From Mixta intestinalis (GTDB lineage: Bacteria > Pseudomonadota > Gammaproteobacteria > Enterobacterales > Enterobacteriaceae), in NCBI RefSeq assembly GCF_009914055.1, contig NZ_CP028271.1, positions 3,410,001 through 3,474,000 on the forward strand: a DNA stretch of 64,000 bases. The letters are read 5' to 3'. Shown in pieces: positions 17,383 through 28,143 of the stretch. Numbering within the stretch: the first letter of the stretch is position 1; every line of letters begins with the position of its first letter. The notes under the pieces are model-generated. The model was not told where the DNA came from. It worked only from the letters and a program-made list of their open reading frames with translations, and did no database searches. The translations under genes and the position numbers were made by a program.

Positions 17383-18876
17383 TCAGGGTGACGGCAAATC
17401 GTTAAAAATTCCCAGCCTATCCCAGATAGCATCAACGCGCGCCGTGACCGCCGGATCTTTTACGATCGGACGTCCCCATTCACGCTGCGTTTCACCCGGC
17501 CATTTATTAGTGGCATCCAGACCCATTTTGGAACCCAACCCTGAAACCGGCGAAGCAAAATCAAGGTAGTCGATCGGCGTATTTTCGATCAGCACCGTAT
17601 CACGCGCCGGGTCCATACGCGTAGTAATCGCCCAGATCACATCATTCCAGTCGCGGGCATTTACGTCGTCATCGCAAACAATCACGAATTTGGTGTACAT
17701 AAACTGACGCAGGAAAGACCAGACGCCCATCATTACCCGCTTGGCATGTCCGGCGTACTGCTTTTTCATCGTCACCACAGCCAGACGATAGGAGCAGCCT
17801 TCCGGCGGCAGATAAAAATCGACAATCTCAGGAAACTGCTTAATCAGAATCGGCACCAACACTTCATTGAGCGCTACGCCCAGCACCGCGGGCTCATCCG
17901 GCGGACGCCCGGTATAAGTGGAGTGGTAAATCGCGTTGCGGCGCTGCGTAACGTGGGTCACGGTAAATACCGGGAAGTTATCTACTTCATTATAGTAGCC
18001 CGTATGATCGCCGTACGGCCCTTCCGGTGCCATATCACCCGGTTCGATATAGCCTTCCAGTACAATTTCAGCGCTGGCAGGCACTTCAAGATCGCTGGAA
18101 AGGCACTTCACCACTTCTGATTTAGTGCCGCGTAACAGCCCTGCAAACGCATACTCTGACAAGGTATCCGGCACCGGCGTCACCGCGCCAAGAATGGTTG
18201 CAGGATCGGCACCCAGCGCCACCGCGACCGGGAAACGTTCGCCGGGATGCGCCTTACACCACTCCTGGAAATCGAGCGCGCCGCCGCGGTGCGACAGCCA
18301 GCGCATAATCAGGCGGTTTTTACCGATCACCTGCTGGCGATAGATGCCAAGGTTCTGACGCTCTTTATGCGGCCCGCGCGTGACCGTCAATCCCCAGGTA
18401 ATCAGTGGCGCGGCATCGTCCGGCCAGCACTGCATAACCGGAATACGCGACAGATCCACCTCGTCGCCCTGCCACACCTGTTCCTGACACGGTGCGCTGC
18501 GCAGCCGCCTGGTCGGCATGTTCAGCACCTGTTTGAACTGCGGCATTTTATCGAACAGATCGCGAAAGCCTTTCGGCGGCTCTGGCTCTTTGAGAAATGC
18601 CAGCAACTTGCCAACTTCACGCAGCGCGCTGACCTCTTCCTGCCCCATGCCCAGCGCCACGCGCTTCGGCGTGCCGAACAGGTTGCACAGCACCGGCATA
18701 TCGTAGCCTTTCGGATTTTCAAACAGCAGGGCCGGGCCGCCAGCGCGCAGGGTGCGATCGGCGATTTCGGTCATCTCCAGGATAGGATCGACCTCCAGCG
18801 TTATACGTTTTAACTCGCCACGCTGTTCAAGCAGCGTAAGGAACTCGCGTAAATCGTGGTATTTCATCAGTTTCAT
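17383..18876 (-). CDS. ubiD: 3-octaprenyl-4-hydroxybenzoate decarboxylase
   Basis: UbiD removes the carboxyl group of 4-hydroxy-3-polyprenylbenzoate in ubiquinone synthesis, using prenylated FMN made by UbiX. The 497-residue protein is collinear with E. coli UbiD, with [19 protein letters not shown] near the N-terminus and [12 protein letters not shown] carrying the active-site Glu. Start choice is between ATG 18876 and ATG 18867; neither has a clear ribosome binding site. The ubiB-ubiJ-ubiE genes of the same pathway lie 5 kb away. Confidence 0.95.
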   Translation of the reverse strand: MKLMKYHDLREFLTLLEQRGELKRITLEVDPILEMTEIADRTLRAGGPALLFENPKGYDMPVLCNLFGTPKRVALGMGQEEVSALREVGKLLAFLKEPEPPKGFRDLFDKMPQFKQVLNMPTRRLRSAPCQEQVWQGDEVDLSRIPVMQCWPDDAAPLITWGLTVTRGPHKERQNLGIYRQQVIGKNRLIMRWLSHRGGALDFQEWCKAHPGERFPVAVALGADPATILGAVTPVPDTLSEYAFAGLLRGTKSEVVKCLSSDLEVPASAEIVLEGYIEPGDMAPEGPYGDHTGYYNEVDNFPVFTVTHVTQRRNAIYHSTYTGRPPDEPAVLGVALNEVLVPILIKQFPEIVDFYLPPEGCSYRLAVVTMKKQYAGHAKRVMMGVWSFLRQFMYTKFVIVCDDDVNARDWNDVIWAITTRMDPARDTVLIENTPIDYLDFASPVSGLGSKMGLDATNKWPGETQREWGRPIVKDPAVTARVDAIWDRLGIFNDLPSP

Positions 18877-19228
18877 TATTCAGGGCGCAGAATCAGCCAT
18901 TATAAGGAGGATTCGGCGGATATGCTGAGTTTTGTGTATATCCTCAACAATCGGGATACGACACCTGTAGCGCAATCCTGTGGATAATACTTTTCTTTTT
19001 TGTTAAAAGGTTGCGCTGCGAGTCTGAACCAACGATGCGGTATTCGTCAATTTACAATTATGTAATTTACCGCAATCGGTCCGTTGTTAACGTTTTTTCA
19101 GGCGATCCGCAACGGCCTGAATCACACTAAATCCCTACGATATACGAGGTTAGCATCCAACGTGATGTCGCTACCGATTTGATAACAGTTTTGCTATTCT
19201 TAACCTTCATAAACTGGAAAGCGACATT
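18877..19228. other. Intergenic region between ubiD and rfaH
   Basis: A 352-bp divergent control region. A TATAAT -10 candidate for ubiD lies on the minus strand at 18899-18904, without a good -35. A TTACA-atta-TGTAA inverted repeat lies at 19052-19065. No gene or structured RNA is recognised; the part nearest rfaH is AT-rich. Confidence 0.5.
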
Positions 19229-19717
19229 ATGGAATCCTGGTACCTCCTCTACTGCAAACGTGGTCAGCTATTACGCGCGAAAGAGCATCTGGAACGACAG
19301 GCGGTCCATTGCCTGAGTCCTATGATTGCCATGGAAAAAATCGTGCGCGGAAAACGTACTACCGTAGAAGAGCCGCTGTTTCCTAACTATCTGTTTATCG
19401 AATTCGATCCGGAAGCGATTCACACCACAACAGTCAGCGCAACGCGCGGCGTCAGCCACTTTGTACGCTTTGGCGCACATCCGGCAATCGTACCGCCAGA
19501 CGTGATTGATGCGCTGAGCGCCAGCACACCGGAAAAGATGATCGATCCTGATACGCCCCGCCCGGGCGATCGGGTAGTGATCGTTAAGGGTGCACTGGAA
19601 GGGCTGGAGGCCATTTTCACCGAGCCGGACGGCGAAGCACGCTCCATGCTGTTGCTTACCCTGTTAAATAAACAGATCAGGCAGAGCGTTGAAAACGGTT
19701 CATTTCGCAAAGCCTGA
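19229..19717 (+). CDS. rfaH: Transcription antitermination factor RfaH
   Basis: RfaH is a NusG paralogue recruited by ops elements to long operons (LPS core, capsule, O-antigen, haemolysin), where it suppresses Rho termination and couples translation. The 162-residue length matches E. coli. The NGN domain starts [12 protein letters not shown] and includes [11 protein letters not shown], and the fold-switching C-terminal KOW domain begins around residue 110 ([15 protein letters not shown]). It is transcribed alone, convergent with tatD. Its ops-bearing targets are outside the window. Confidence 0.96.
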   Translation: MESWYLLYCKRGQLLRAKEHLERQAVHCLSPMIAMEKIVRGKRTTVEEPLFPNYLFIEFDPEAIHTTTVSATRGVSHFVRFGAHPAIVPPDVIDALSASTPEKMIDPDTPRPGDRVVIVKGALEGLEAIFTEPDGEARSMLLLTLLNKQIRQSVENGSFRKA

Positions 19718-19761
19718 TTTTCCGTTGGTAACCAGCCCGACTGCCTGTTTCTTATGTACGT

Positions 19762-20541
19762 CTACAGGCGGAACAGGCGACGGCTGTTGGCGTCAGTTTG
19801 CTGCGCCAGCCAGACGGCATCCTCCCCACGCCACTGCGCCACCTGCTGCACGATATGCGGCAAAAAGCAGGGTTCATTGCGGCGCGATGTCGGACGTGGA
19901 CGCATATCACGTGGCAGCAGCCAGGGCGCGTCCGTTTCCAACAGCAGCCGCTCGGCTGGAATCTGCGGCAGCAGCTCGCGCAGCGTCATGCCACGCCGTT
20001 CATCACATACCCAGCCGGTAATTCCCACCGACAGCCCCAGGCTTAAACATTCGGCCAGCTCCTCCGCCGTGCCGGTAAAGCAGTGCACTACCGCGCCGGG
20101 CAGCTGCGCGATCCACGGCTTCAGCACCGCAATAAAACGCTGATGCGCATCGCGACAGTGCAGAAATACCGGCATCTGTAGCTCCGCCGCCAGCGCCAGC
20201 TGGGCATCGAAAGCATATTCTTGCTGATCGTGGGCGGAAAAGTTGCGGTTAAAATCCAGCCCGCATTCTCCGATGGCCACTACCTGCGGCTTTTCCGCCA
20301 GACGACGCAGCGTGGCGGCGGTATCCGCTGACCATTCGCTGGCATGATGAGGATGAACGCCAGCCGTAGACCAGCAAAAATCTGGATGGCGCTGCGCCAG
20401 GCTCTGCGCCTGCTGGCTCTCCAGCGCGTTGGTGCCGGTAATCAGCATGCCGGTGAGGCCTGCTTCGCGTGCGCGCGCTACTACCTGCGCACGATCTTTC
20501 GCAAACTGCGTGCTGGTCAGGTTTACACCGATATCAAACAT
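19762..20541 (-). CDS. tatD: TatD, Mg2+-dependent 3'-5' DNase
   Basis: TatD is a TIM-barrel metal-dependent nuclease; despite the name it is not needed for Tat transport. In E. coli it has DNase activity linked to peroxide repair and DNA turnover. The 259-residue protein has the metal-binding motifs [23 protein letters not shown] and TDAPWLLP. It lies 83 bp downstream of tatC, with an intrinsic-terminator-like hairpin in the gap, so its expression may be partly uncoupled from tatABC. Confidence 0.94.
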   Translation of the reverse strand: MFDIGVNLTSTQFAKDRAQVVARAREAGLTGMLITGTNALESQQAQSLAQRHPDFCWSTAGVHPHHASEWSADTAATLRRLAEKPQVVAIGECGLDFNRNFSAHDQQEYAFDAQLALAAELQMPVFLHCRDAHQRFIAVLKPWIAQLPGAVVHCFTGTAEELAECLSLGLSVGITGWVCDERRGMTLRELLPQIPAERLLLETDAPWLLPRDMRPRPTSRRNEPCFLPHIVQQVAQWRGEDAVWLAQQTDANSRRLFRL

Positions 20542-20560
20542 GGGAATGTCCTGAAAATAT

Positions 20561-20582
20561 TAACCGCCCGAATGGGCGGTTA
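20561..20582 (-). terminator. Terminator-like hairpin between tatC and tatD
   Basis: A perfect 9-bp stem TAACCGCCC-gaat-GGGCGGTTA, followed on the minus strand by ATATTTTC. The T-tract is interrupted, so it may attenuate rather than fully stop tatABC transcription before tatD. Confidence 0.6.
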
Positions 20583-20624
20583 GCGATGAATATTTTCCCG
20601 CCCTGGCGGGCCCTGCGTCGCGCG

Positions 20625-21383
20625 TCAGGCGTCGTTTTCTTGCTCTTCGTCGCGATCCTGACGCCCTTTGCCTATATAGAAGCGCGAACAGAATACGCCA
20701 ACCTCAAACAGGCAGTACATCGGAATAGCGAGCAAAGTTTGCGAAAAAACGTCAGGCGGCGTCAGCAGCATTCCCACGACGAATGCACCAACCAGCATAT
20801 AAGGACGTTTCTGACGCAGCGCCTCTGGGGTCGTGACGCCGGTCCAGCAAAGCAGCACAATCGCGATCGGCACTTCAAACGCCACGCCGAACGCCATAAA
20901 CAGCGTCATGACGAAATCGAGATAGCTGGTGATATCGGTCGCCATCGTCACGCCCTGCGGCGCGGTTTTGGCGAAGAAGCCAAACGCCATCGGGAATACG
21001 ATGAAGTAGGCAAACGCCACGCCGAGATAGAACAGCAGCGTACTGGAGAAGAGCAGCGGCATCACCAGGCGGCGTTCGTGGCGATAAAGCGCCGGCGCGA
21101 CAAAGGCCCAGATCTGGTAAAGAATCACCGGAACGGCGAGAAATACCGAGACGATGATGGTCAGCTTGATCGGCGTCAGGAACGGCGAAGCGACATCGGT
21201 AGCGATCATGCTGGTACCCGCGGGCATCTGCTCGATTAACGGCTCTGCCACCAGCTGGTAAATATTATTAGAGAAATAGACCAGCGCGAGAAAAATGACC
21301 AGCACGGCGATAATGCAGTTAAGCAGCCGTTTACGCAGCTCGATCAGGTGGCTGATAAGCGGTTGGGTATCTTCAACGGCCAT
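20625..21383 (-). CDS. tatC: Twin-arginine translocase subunit TatC
   Basis: TatC is the polytopic receptor of the Tat system that binds twin-arginine signal peptides and templates TatA/TatB assembly. Its 252 residues predict six transmembrane helices. Conserved segments include [10 protein letters not shown] at the N-terminus and [13 protein letters not shown] 21383 aligns with E. coli; the frame's first ATG three codons upstream is less likely. The start overlaps the tatB 3' end by 11 bp. It acts with TatA and TatB in the inner membrane. Confidence 0.96.
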   Translation of the reverse strand: MAVEDTQPLISHLIELRKRLLNCIIAVLVIFLALVYFSNNIYQLVAEPLIEQMPAGTSMIATDVASPFLTPIKLTIIVSVFLAVPVILYQIWAFVAPALYRHERRLVMPLLFSSTLLFYLGVAFAYFIVFPMAFGFFAKTAPQGVTMATDITSYLDFVMTLFMAFGVAFEVPIAIVLLCWTGVTTPEALRQKRPYMLVGAFVVGMLLTPPDVFSQTLLAIPMYCLFEVGVFCSRFYIGKGRQDRDEEQENDA

Positions 21384-21993
21384 GTTTATCATTCATTGTT
21401 GGTTGAGGGGAAGAGACAGCGTTTTCCTCGGCGGCAATGGGTGCTGAAGCGGAAGCGGCCTGACCCACTGGAGCGGCAGGCGACAGCGCGGCATCTTCAG
21501 GCTGAACTACAGATGCCTGCGCTGCGCCCGCTGACGGTGCTTCTGTCGCCGCTGACTGCGGTTCCGTCATCGGCTTCTGCGCTGGCGCGCTGGCCTGCTG
21601 ATCGGCACTGGCAGGCGTAACGCCGGTATGCTCATCCTCTGGACGTTTGATCAGCGGGTTATGAATCGTATGCGCTTCATCATCAGCCTGCTCATTTTCG
21701 CCAAGATAAGAACGACGCATTGAGTCTGCCGTTTTACGCAGCTCCTCCATCGATTCTTTCAGCTCTGGCGAGAGCGTATCTTTGCTGGCCTGTTCGACTT
21801 TTTTCAGGCTGTCCTGCAATTCTTGCAGTTTCAGCTCCTGCGCCAGTTCATTTTGTACGTTAGCCGCCAACGAGCGCATCGCGCGAATCCAGCCCACTAC
21901 CGTTTTAACCGCTATCGGCAAACGCTGCGGGCCTAAAACGACCAACCCGATGACGAACACCAGAACCAGTTCGCTAAAACCTATGTCGAACAC
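21373..21993 (-). CDS. tatB: Sec-independent translocase protein TatB
   Basis: TatB pairs with TatC to form the substrate receptor. The 206-residue protein starts at GTG 21993 (also GTG in E. coli) with [22 protein letters not shown], one transmembrane helix followed by an amphipathic helix. The tail from about residue 105 is rich in Ala, Pro, Gln and Ser and makes the protein longer than the 171-residue E. coli form. It is encoded directly after tatA (2-bp gap). Confidence 0.95.
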   Translation of the reverse strand: MFDIGFSELVLVFVIGLVVLGPQRLPIAVKTVVGWIRAMRSLAANVQNELAQELKLQELQDSLKKVEQASKDTLSPELKESMEELRKTADSMRRSYLGENEQADDEAHTIHNPLIKRPEDEHTGVTPASADQQASAPAQKPMTEPQSAATEAPSAGAAQASVVQPEDAALSPAAPVGQAASASAPIAAEENAVSSPQPTMNDKHGR

Positions 21994-21995
21994 GT

Positions 21996-22247
21996 TTATA
22001 CCTGCTCTTTATCTTTTTTTGCCTCTTCTTTACTTACCGTGGTCGCCTGCTTATCAGTCAGCGGCCGCGCATCGAATTCGGCATCCTGCTGTTTAGGTGT
22101 CTCTTTTTCGTCATCGCTCATCGCTTTTTTAAAGCCTTTAATGGATGAACCTAAATCGGAACCGAGGTTACGCAGCTTATTGGTGCCAAAGAGAAGAACT
22201 ACGATCACGGCAATGATGAGTAATTGCCAAATACTGATACCGCCCAT
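21996..22247 (-). CDS. tatA: Sec-independent translocase protein TatA
   Basis: TatA oligomerises to form or destabilise the membrane for passage of folded proteins. The 83-residue protein starts [21 protein letters not shown], a single N-terminal helix, then the amphipathic [16 protein letters not shown] and a charged tail. ATG 22247 is chosen by alignment with E. coli; a start six codons upstream is unsupported. It is first gene of tatABC. No tatE is nearby. Confidence 0.95.
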   Translation of the reverse strand: MGGISIWQLLIIAVIVVLLFGTNKLRNLGSDLGSSIKGFKKAMSDDEKETPKQQDAEFDARPLTDKQATTVSKEEAKKDKEQV

Positions 22248-22372
22248 GAGTATGCCCCTGAACAAAAAGTAAGAAAAAAGGTGGAGAGGCAGTATACCTC
22301 AGCTTAATAGCCGGTGACGATGCGTTAGCCCATCGTCCCAGCCACAAAAAGTGATTTTACCTTTCCTGACAA

Positions 22373-24010
22373 TCAGCCTGCGCGTCGCCAGCCTGCGATC
22401 CAGGCGAGCAACCCGATAACGATCATGATAGTTGGCACGGCTTCCATGCCCGGACGCGCAATCAACAGCGCCGTGCCGCTCAGCAGCAGCGTTGCGCCGA
22501 TGCCAAACAGGTAGCGTGACTGATGCTGTCTTTCGCGCTGTAAGCTCATTTCGTTCGCCAGACGATCCACACTGTGCTGTAGCCGCTTATGCTGACGCAT
22601 GCTGTCATAAAATAATTCCGGCAGCTCCGGCAGGCGCTCAGCCCAGAACGGCGCTTTCTCTTTTACCGCCCGGATAATAGCCGGAATCCCCACCTGGTCT
22701 TTAATCCAGTCTTCAAGGAACGGCTTTGCCGTTTTCCACAGATCGAGCTGCGGATAGAGCTGACGTCCTACGCCTTCAATATAAAGCAGCGTTTTCTGTA
22801 GCAGTACCAGCTGCGGCTGCACTTCCATATGGAAACGGCGTGCAGTGTTAAACAGATTCAGCAGCACATGACCAAACGAAATCTCTGCCAGCGGCTTTTC
22901 GAAAATGGGTTCACAAACGGTACGAATCGCGAACTCAAAATCTTCCACGTTGGTATCCGGCGGTACCCAGCCAGAATCAACATGCAGTTCAGCTACCTTC
23001 CGGTAGTCGCGGTTAAAGAAGGCGATAAAGTTTTCCGCCAGATAGCGTTTGTCTGCTTTATTCAACGAGCCAACAATACCGCAGTCGATGCCGATGTAGA
23101 GCGGATCGTGTGGATGTTCATAGCTGACAAAAATATTGCCGGGATGCATATCTGCGTGGAAAAAGCTGTCACGGAAAACCTGAGTGAAAAAGACCTGAAC
23201 GCCGCGCTCCGCCAGCAGGCGCAGATTAACGCCATGCTTTTCCAGAGCCGCCACGTCATTGACAGGAATACCGTAGATACGTTCCATCACCAGCATCGCT
23301 TCACTACAGTAATCGGAGTAGACCTCCGGCACGTAGAGCAGGTTGCTGTTTTCAAAATTACGTCGCAGCTGGATGGCGTTAGCCGCTTCCCGCAGCAGGT
23401 TTAGCTCATCGATCAGCGTTTTCTCATAATCGGCCACCACTTCAACCGGACGCAGACGGCGGCTCTCCGGCATCAGGCGCGGCAGCCAGCGTGCCAGACG
23501 ATAAATCAGGCGCATATCGGCTTTGATAACCGGCAAAATATCGGGGCGAATGACCTTAATCACCACCTCTTTGCCGTTCTCCTTCAGCGTGGCGGTATGC
23601 ACCTGCGCAATGGAGGCCGAGGCCAGCGGGATAATATCAAAATCATCGAACCAGGTTTCAATCGGCCCCCCCAACGATTTTTCGATCTGCTCTTTAGCGC
23701 GAGTACCGTCAAAGGGTGCCACGCGGTCCTGTAAAATCGCCAGCTGATCGGCAATTTGCGGTGGAAAAAGATCGCGGCGGGTAGACATCATCTGACCGAA
23801 TTTGATCCATACCGGTCCCAGCTCCTCCAGCGCCATACGCAGGCGTACGCCCAGCGCCAGATCTTTATGGCGGTTAGGCAGCCAGAACACGCCACGTCGC
23901 CAGAGGCGGATTGGTAACGTAATACGCAAACGAGGGATCAGCTCATCCAGCCCGTAACTCAAAAAAACTTTGATAATGAAATAAAGGCGGCGAATTTCTC
24001 CAGGCGTCAT
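22373..24010 (-). CDS. ubiB: Ubiquinone biosynthesis regulatory ATPase UbiB
   Basis: UbiB is an ADCK/COQ8-family atypical kinase-like ATPase needed for ubiquinone synthesis, probably extracting or presenting lipid intermediates to the Ubi complex. The 545-residue protein has the KxGQ-type motif [13 protein letters not shown] near residue 70, the Ala-rich loop region, the [10 protein letters not shown] catalytic loop and DCGIVG. Two C-terminal hydrophobic helices anchor it in the membrane. It overlaps ubiJ by 4 bp. Confidence 0.96.
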   Translation of the reverse strand: MTPGEIRRLYFIIKVFLSYGLDELIPRLRITLPIRLWRRGVFWLPNRHKDLALGVRLRMALEELGPVWIKFGQMMSTRRDLFPPQIADQLAILQDRVAPFDGTRAKEQIEKSLGGPIETWFDDFDIIPLASASIAQVHTATLKENGKEVVIKVIRPDILPVIKADMRLIYRLARWLPRLMPESRRLRPVEVVADYEKTLIDELNLLREAANAIQLRRNFENSNLLYVPEVYSDYCSEAMLVMERIYGIPVNDVAALEKHGVNLRLLAERGVQVFFTQVFRDSFFHADMHPGNIFVSYEHPHDPLYIGIDCGIVGSLNKADKRYLAENFIAFFNRDYRKVAELHVDSGWVPPDTNVEDFEFAIRTVCEPIFEKPLAEISFGHVLLNLFNTARRFHMEVQPQLVLLQKTLLYIEGVGRQLYPQLDLWKTAKPFLEDWIKDQVGIPAIIRAVKEKAPFWAERLPELPELFYDSMRQHKRLQHSVDRLANEMSLQRERQHQSRYLFGIGATLLLSGTALLIARPGMEAVPTIMIVIGLLAWIAGWRRAG

Positions 24011-24612
24011 TTCGTCTCCAGCTGTCGCAGCCGTTGTTCAAGTTGGTCAACCTGGCGTTGCAGTGCATCAACTTCTTCACCGTACCAGGCCATTTCCAGC
24101 GCGCCGGGCGCGACGCGCCACTCTTCGGTCAGGGTTTCTGCCAGATAACGCTGTTTGCGCTCGATGTCGTTACGCAGCAGTTGCAGCCCGCGCCGCGCCG
24201 TTTTACTGATGCTTTCGGCGAGGATATCACCCACCCACGGCGCCAGATATTCCGCCGGATCGAGCTCGGCCATATCCATCAGCATAGAAAACTGCTGCAC
24301 AACCTGCAGATCGCCTTCCACTTCCAGCTCGCCGCTGCGGATCATGCCGGTGAGCTGATGACGATCGCGCAGCTTCGGCAGTAGCGACAGGCGCGTTTTC
24401 ACCGTGCAATCACAGCGATCCTGCCAGTCGCCCAGCACATCCACCTGTTGTTCACTAAATACCAGCGTGATGGGCTGCGAAAGCTCCTGTAACCGCAGCT
24501 GTAGCACACGCCCGTTCAGACGCTGGCGGGCCGCTTTCAGTCCACGATCGCGGTAAAGAATTCGATTCAGCGCGGTCTCCAGACCGGCAGTTAACAGCGG
24601 GGTTAACGTCAT
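24007..24612 (-). CDS. ubiJ: Ubiquinone biosynthesis accessory factor UbiJ
   Basis: UbiJ is an SCP2-domain lipid-binding protein that, with UbiK, scaffolds the soluble Ubi complex and binds isoprenoid quinone intermediates. The 201-residue protein has an N-terminal SCP2 domain (to about 110) and a C-terminal coiled coil ([19 protein letters not shown]). It sits between ubiE and ubiB in the standard ubiE-ubiJ-ubiB order, 12 bp after ubiE. In E. coli the sRNA EsrE has been mapped to this gene's 3' part; I cannot confirm it here. Confidence 0.94.
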   Translation of the reverse strand: MTLTPLLTAGLETALNRILYRDRGLKAARQRLNGRVLQLRLQELSQPITLVFSEQQVDVLGDWQDRCDCTVKTRLSLLPKLRDRHQLTGMIRSGELEVEGDLQVVQQFSMLMDMAELDPAEYLAPWVGDILAESISKTARRGLQLLRNDIERKQRYLAETLTEEWRVAPGALEMAWYGEEVDALQRQVDQLEQRLRQLETK

Positions 24613-24624
24613 TCACTTTCCTGC

Positions 24625-25380
24625 TTAAAACTTGAACCCACGGTGCAGAGCGACAATTCCGCCCGTCAGGTTGTGATACGAAGTATTTTCGAAACCGACA
24701 TCCATCATCATAGACTTTAGCGTCTCCTGGTCAGGATGCATGCGAATCGACTCCGCCAGATAGCGGTAACTTTCCGCATCCTGCGCCACCAGCTCGCCGA
24801 TGCGCGGCAGCACGTGGAAGGAATAAGCGTCGTACACTTTGCTCAGGGGTTCCACTATCGGTTTGGAAAATTCCAGCACCAGCAGACGTCCACCCGGCTT
24901 CAGCACACGGAACATCGAGGCCAGCGCCTTATCTTTATCGGTGACGTTACGCAGACCGAAGGAAATGGTAATGCAGTCGAAATAGTTGTCCGGGAAAGGC
25001 AGCGCTTCAGCATTCGCCTGTACATAGCTGACATTGCCAATGACGCCGTTGTTGCGCAGTTTCTCGCGCCCCATTTTCAACATAGAGCTGTTGATATCCG
25101 CCAATACAACCTGTCCGGTATCCCCTACCAGACGGGAGAATTTTGCCGTTAAATCGCCGGTGCCGCCGGCTAAATCCAGCACGCGCTGCCCACGGCGCAC
25201 ACCGCTGCAATCAATGGTAAAACGCTTCCAGATACGATGGATGCCCATCGACATCAAATCGTTCATCAGGTCATATTTCGCCGCAACGGAGTGAAACACC
25301 CCAGCTACCATCTCCGCCTTTTCCTCTTTTGCTACGGTACGGAAGCCGAAATGTGTCGTTTCCCTGGATTCATCTGCCAT
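24625..25380 (-). CDS. ubiE: Ubiquinone/menaquinone C-methyltransferase
   Basis: UbiE is the SAM-dependent C-methyltransferase common to ubiquinone and menaquinone synthesis. From ATG 25380 (GGTGAAG upstream) it has 251 residues as in E. coli. The SAM motif [10 protein letters not shown] is near residue 70 and the ubiE/COQ5 signatures [17 protein letters not shown] and [10 protein letters not shown] are present. The frame remains open 21 codons upstream, but E. coli and the ribosome site support this start. It is first gene of ubiEJB. Confidence 0.96.
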   Translation of the reverse strand: MADESRETTHFGFRTVAKEEKAEMVAGVFHSVAAKYDLMNDLMSMGIHRIWKRFTIDCSGVRRGQRVLDLAGGTGDLTAKFSRLVGDTGQVVLADINSSMLKMGREKLRNNGVIGNVSYVQANAEALPFPDNYFDCITISFGLRNVTDKDKALASMFRVLKPGGRLLVLEFSKPIVEPLSKVYDAYSFHVLPRIGELVAQDAESYRYLAESIRMHPDQETLKSMMMDVGFENTSYHNLTGGIVALHRGFKF

Positions 25381-25455
25381 GTGCTTCACCTGCTCCACAA
25401 TCAAATATCTTTGCAGTGTAACAGAGTCCCTGTAGTCAGGCACGTTAGCCCGGCG

Positions 25456-27003
25456 TTATTCATGTATCCGACGCAGGGTATCATGCCAGGCCGCAGCCCC
25501 CTGCTGCTGTGCATTTTCCGGCGTTTCAGCCTCTTCCTGCACCTCGTCGGACAGCACGTTCTCCGGTAGTGCCTGCTCCACTAATCGGGGGTTAATGCTG
25601 CGTTTAACCTCTACACCTAAGTGGCGAAAACTTTCGCTCTGGGCGATAAGATTGCCGCGTCCTTCCGACAGCTTTTTCATCGCCTGGCGATAGCTCTCCT
25701 GCGCTCGATCGAAGTGTTGACCGACGCTGGTCATATCATCGACAAACAGCCGCATTTTGTCGTAGAGCCGGGCGGCGCGATCGGCGATGCGCTGCGCGTT
25801 GCGGCTCTGGTGCTCATAGCGCCAGAGGTTAGTAATAGTGCGCAGCGCTACCAACAGCGTGGTAGGGCTAACCAGCATGATATTATGCTTCAGCGCCTCG
25901 CTGATCAGTTCCGGCTGCCGGTCGATAGCCAGCAAGAATGCCGGCTCGATAGGGATAAACATCAGAACATAGTCCAGCGAACGCAGACCGGGCAACTGCT
26001 GATAATCTTTACGGCTGAGCAGGCGGATATGGTTACGGATTGCGCTGATATGTTCCCCAATGGCTTGATCGCGCAGGATTTCATCTTCGGCGTTAAAGTA
26101 GCGTTCATAGGCCACCAGCGTCATCTTGGCATCGATCACCACATCTTTGCCCTGCGGCAGGCGAACAATCACATCCGGCTGCATACGGCTTTGTGCATCC
26201 ACCTGAATATTTACCTGAGTTTCATATTCGTGGCCTTCACGCAGGCCTGACGCTTCCAGTACACGGCTCAGCACCACCTCACCCCAGTTGCCCTGGGTTT
26301 TGTTATCCCCTTTTAGCGCTTTAGTGAGGTTGATTGCCTCCTGCGCCATTTGCGCGTTCAGCTGTTGCAGATTACGGATTTCATGGGCCAGCGTGTGCCG
26401 TTCCCGCGCCTCCTGCCCCAGGCTTTCCTGCACCTGACGCCGAAATCCATCCAGCTGCTCGCGCAGCGGCGCAATCAGACCGTTCAGGCTCTGGCGATTC
26501 TGCTCATCCACGCGCCGCCCGCTCTGCTCAAAGATACGATTAGCAAGGTTTTCAAACTGGGCGCTGAGACGTTGTTCGCTGTTGGTCAGCAGGCGCTGCT
26601 TCTCTTCAGCAGCAAGACGGGTTTCCTCGAGGCGGATGGTCACTTCGCGTAATTCAGCTTCCTGGGCGCTGTTCACTTCCAGCTGGTTGCGTAACTCGCG
26701 GCTCAGCTGTTCGCTTTCGTTGCGCCAGTAATCGAAGTGCTGGAGCTTTTCCTGCGCGGCGGTGAGCGCACCATGCAGCTCCAGGCGCTCTTTTTCATGC
26801 TGCTGTCGCTGTAGCCGCTCCGCCTGAAACAGCTGTTCCAGCCGGGCTTCCTGCTGCTGCGCCTGATCCAGCGCCTGCTCCAGCAGCCGCCGTTCGGTTT
26901 CCTGCATCGCCTGTTCGCGCTGCGCGCGAAAATGGGCAAACAGCCAGCCCGCCAGCCCACCGGCCAGCGCGAAACTGACGCCGACGATCAGTTGAATCTC
27001 CAC
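25456..27003 (-). CDS. rmuC: DNA recombination protein RmuC
   Basis: RmuC is a membrane-anchored coiled-coil protein with a PD-(D/E)XK nuclease-like core; its loss raises inversion between short inverted repeats. The 515-residue protein starts at GTG 27003 with AAGGAG upstream. It has one N-terminal hydrophobic segment (about residues 4-25), a long Gln/Glu-rich coiled coil to about 210, then the conserved RmuC domain with ALKGDNKTQGNWGEVVLSRVLEASG and KDVVIDAKMTLVAYERY. The C-terminal tail is variable. Confidence 0.94.
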   Translation of the reverse strand: MEIQLIVGVSFALAGGLAGWLFAHFRAQREQAMQETERRLLEQALDQAQQQEARLEQLFQAERLQRQQHEKERLELHGALTAAQEKLQHFDYWRNESEQLSRELRNQLEVNSAQEAELREVTIRLEETRLAAEEKQRLLTNSEQRLSAQFENLANRIFEQSGRRVDEQNRQSLNGLIAPLREQLDGFRRQVQESLGQEARERHTLAHEIRNLQQLNAQMAQEAINLTKALKGDNKTQGNWGEVVLSRVLEASGLREGHEYETQVNIQVDAQSRMQPDVIVRLPQGKDVVIDAKMTLVAYERYFNAEDEILRDQAIGEHISAIRNHIRLLSRKDYQQLPGLRSLDYVLMFIPIEPAFLLAIDRQPELISEALKHNIMLVSPTTLLVALRTITNLWRYEHQSRNAQRIADRAARLYDKMRLFVDDMTSVGQHFDRAQESYRQAMKKLSEGRGNLIAQSESFRHLGVEVKRSINPRLVEQALPENVLSDEVQEEAETPENAQQQGAAAWHDTLRRIHE

Positions 27004-27067
27004 CGCGTTCTCTCCTTACTGTCGCAAACAGAGCCACGGTAGAGGCGCACCTCAGGAATGTCCAGCT

Positions 27068-27094
27068 AAAAACGGGCCGACGGCGCGTCGGCCC
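27068..27094 (-). terminator. udp terminator
   Basis: On the minus strand GGGCCGAC-gcgcc-GTCGGCCC (27074-27094) is followed by GTTTTTAG, just past the udp stop codon. It separates udp from rmuC. Confidence 0.85.
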
Positions 27095-27100
27095 TGAGGA

Positions 27101-27865
27101 TCACGCCAGCAGGCGGCGCGCGGCATCAACCACAATTGCTACCGCATTGCTTTCGGTCTGCTTCATAGTTGCCGCATCCGGGATCTCTTTCTGGGTGCGA
27201 TTCACGATCACCCCAGCCACCATCCCGGCACGCAGCCCCTGGCTGGCGCACATGGTCAGCAGCGTGGCGGATTCCATCTCATAGTTGAGCACGCCCATCT
27301 GCTGCCACTCTTTCATTGAACCCTGGAAGCGGCTAACGACGCGACCAGAGAAGGTATCGTAACGCTCCTGCCCCGGATAGAACGTATCAGAGGAAGCGGT
27401 AACGCCAATATGCGGTGTCGCACCGGAGGCTTTTGCCGCTTCCACCAGTGCGGTAGTACAGGCGAAATCAGCAACGGCAGGGAACTCCATCGGCGCGAAG
27501 TGCAGACTGGCACCGTCCAGACGTACCGCCGCCGTGGTCACCAGCACGTCACCCACCTGAATATCAGGTTGGATAGCACCGGTGGTGCCGACACGCAGGA
27601 AAGTACGAATACCCAGCTGCGCCAGCTCTTCTACAGCGATAGAAGTTGAGGGGCCGCCGATGCCGGTTGAACAAACAATTACCGGTTTACCGTCCAGTTC
27701 GGCACGCCAGCTGGTAAATTCACGATGGGAGGCAAGATGCTGCGGATTATCCATCAGCGCGGCAATGCGTTTTACGCGCTCAGGATCGCCCGGCACGATA
27801 GCCAGCGTAGCACCCTGTAGGTCTGCTTTAGTAAGTCCTAAATGAAACACATCTGACTGAGCCAT
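27101..27865 (-). CDS. udp: Uridine phosphorylase
   Basis: Udp splits uridine with phosphate to uracil and ribose-1-phosphate for pyrimidine salvage. The 254-residue protein is collinear with E. coli Udp, with the phosphate loop VPGDPERV near residue 25, [10 protein letters not shown] and the [12 protein letters not shown] segment that binds ribose. The start follows AGGAGGA. Upstream lie two CRP sites 52 bp apart, the arrangement of the CRP/CytR-controlled E. coli udp promoter. Confidence 0.97.
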   Translation of the reverse strand: MAQSDVFHLGLTKADLQGATLAIVPGDPERVKRIAALMDNPQHLASHREFTSWRAELDGKPVIVCSTGIGGPSTSIAVEELAQLGIRTFLRVGTTGAIQPDIQVGDVLVTTAAVRLDGASLHFAPMEFPAVADFACTTALVEAAKASGATPHIGVTASSDTFYPGQERYDTFSGRVVSRFQGSMKEWQQMGVLNYEMESATLLTMCASQGLRAGMVAGVIVNRTQKEIPDAATMKQTESNAVAIVVDAARRLLA

Positions 27866-27925
27866 TAATCCTCCTGAGAAAAATCGTTTAATTTCCCTAC
27901 TCTACGGCAAGCATTCGGGAAAATA

Positions 27926-27941
27926 TGTGAATAAAATCACT
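27926..27941 (-). promoter_or_regulatory. CRP site, promoter-proximal, of udp
   Basis: TGTGA-N6-TCACT centred 68 bp upstream of the udp start codon. Spacing to the second site is 52 bp centre to centre. A TGAAAT-like inverted repeat between the sites could be the CytR contact region; that is inference. Confidence 0.75.
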
Positions 27942-27977
27942 AGTAAAAATGAAAATTACATTTCATAAAGCAATTAA

Positions 27978-27993
27978 TGTGATTTTAGTCACA
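27978..27993 (-). promoter_or_regulatory. CRP site, distal, of udp
   Basis: TGTGA-TTTTAG-TCACA is a perfect CRP core within a longer palindrome (27975-27996). It lies in the divergent udp-dlhH region and could act on either gene. Confidence 0.85.
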
Positions 27994-28143
27994 TTAAAAC
28001 ACTCCGTCTGATCGCTTTGCCATAACCTGCCGTGCGGTTTTATCCCGTCGGATGATAAAGAAAAGATAAACACAGATGCCGCAGCCTGTGGCTGATTTTG
28101 GCTATAGTTACCGAATTGCGCTACTACCAGCACGGAGAGAACA

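Noticed and set aside
20469..21239. 256-codon frame antisense to tatC and tatD
   Set aside because: His/Arg-rich reverse-frame composition opposite conserved TatC; not credible.
25621..26250. 209-codon frame antisense to rmuC
   Set aside because: Opposite conserved RmuC coding sequence without a ribosome site.
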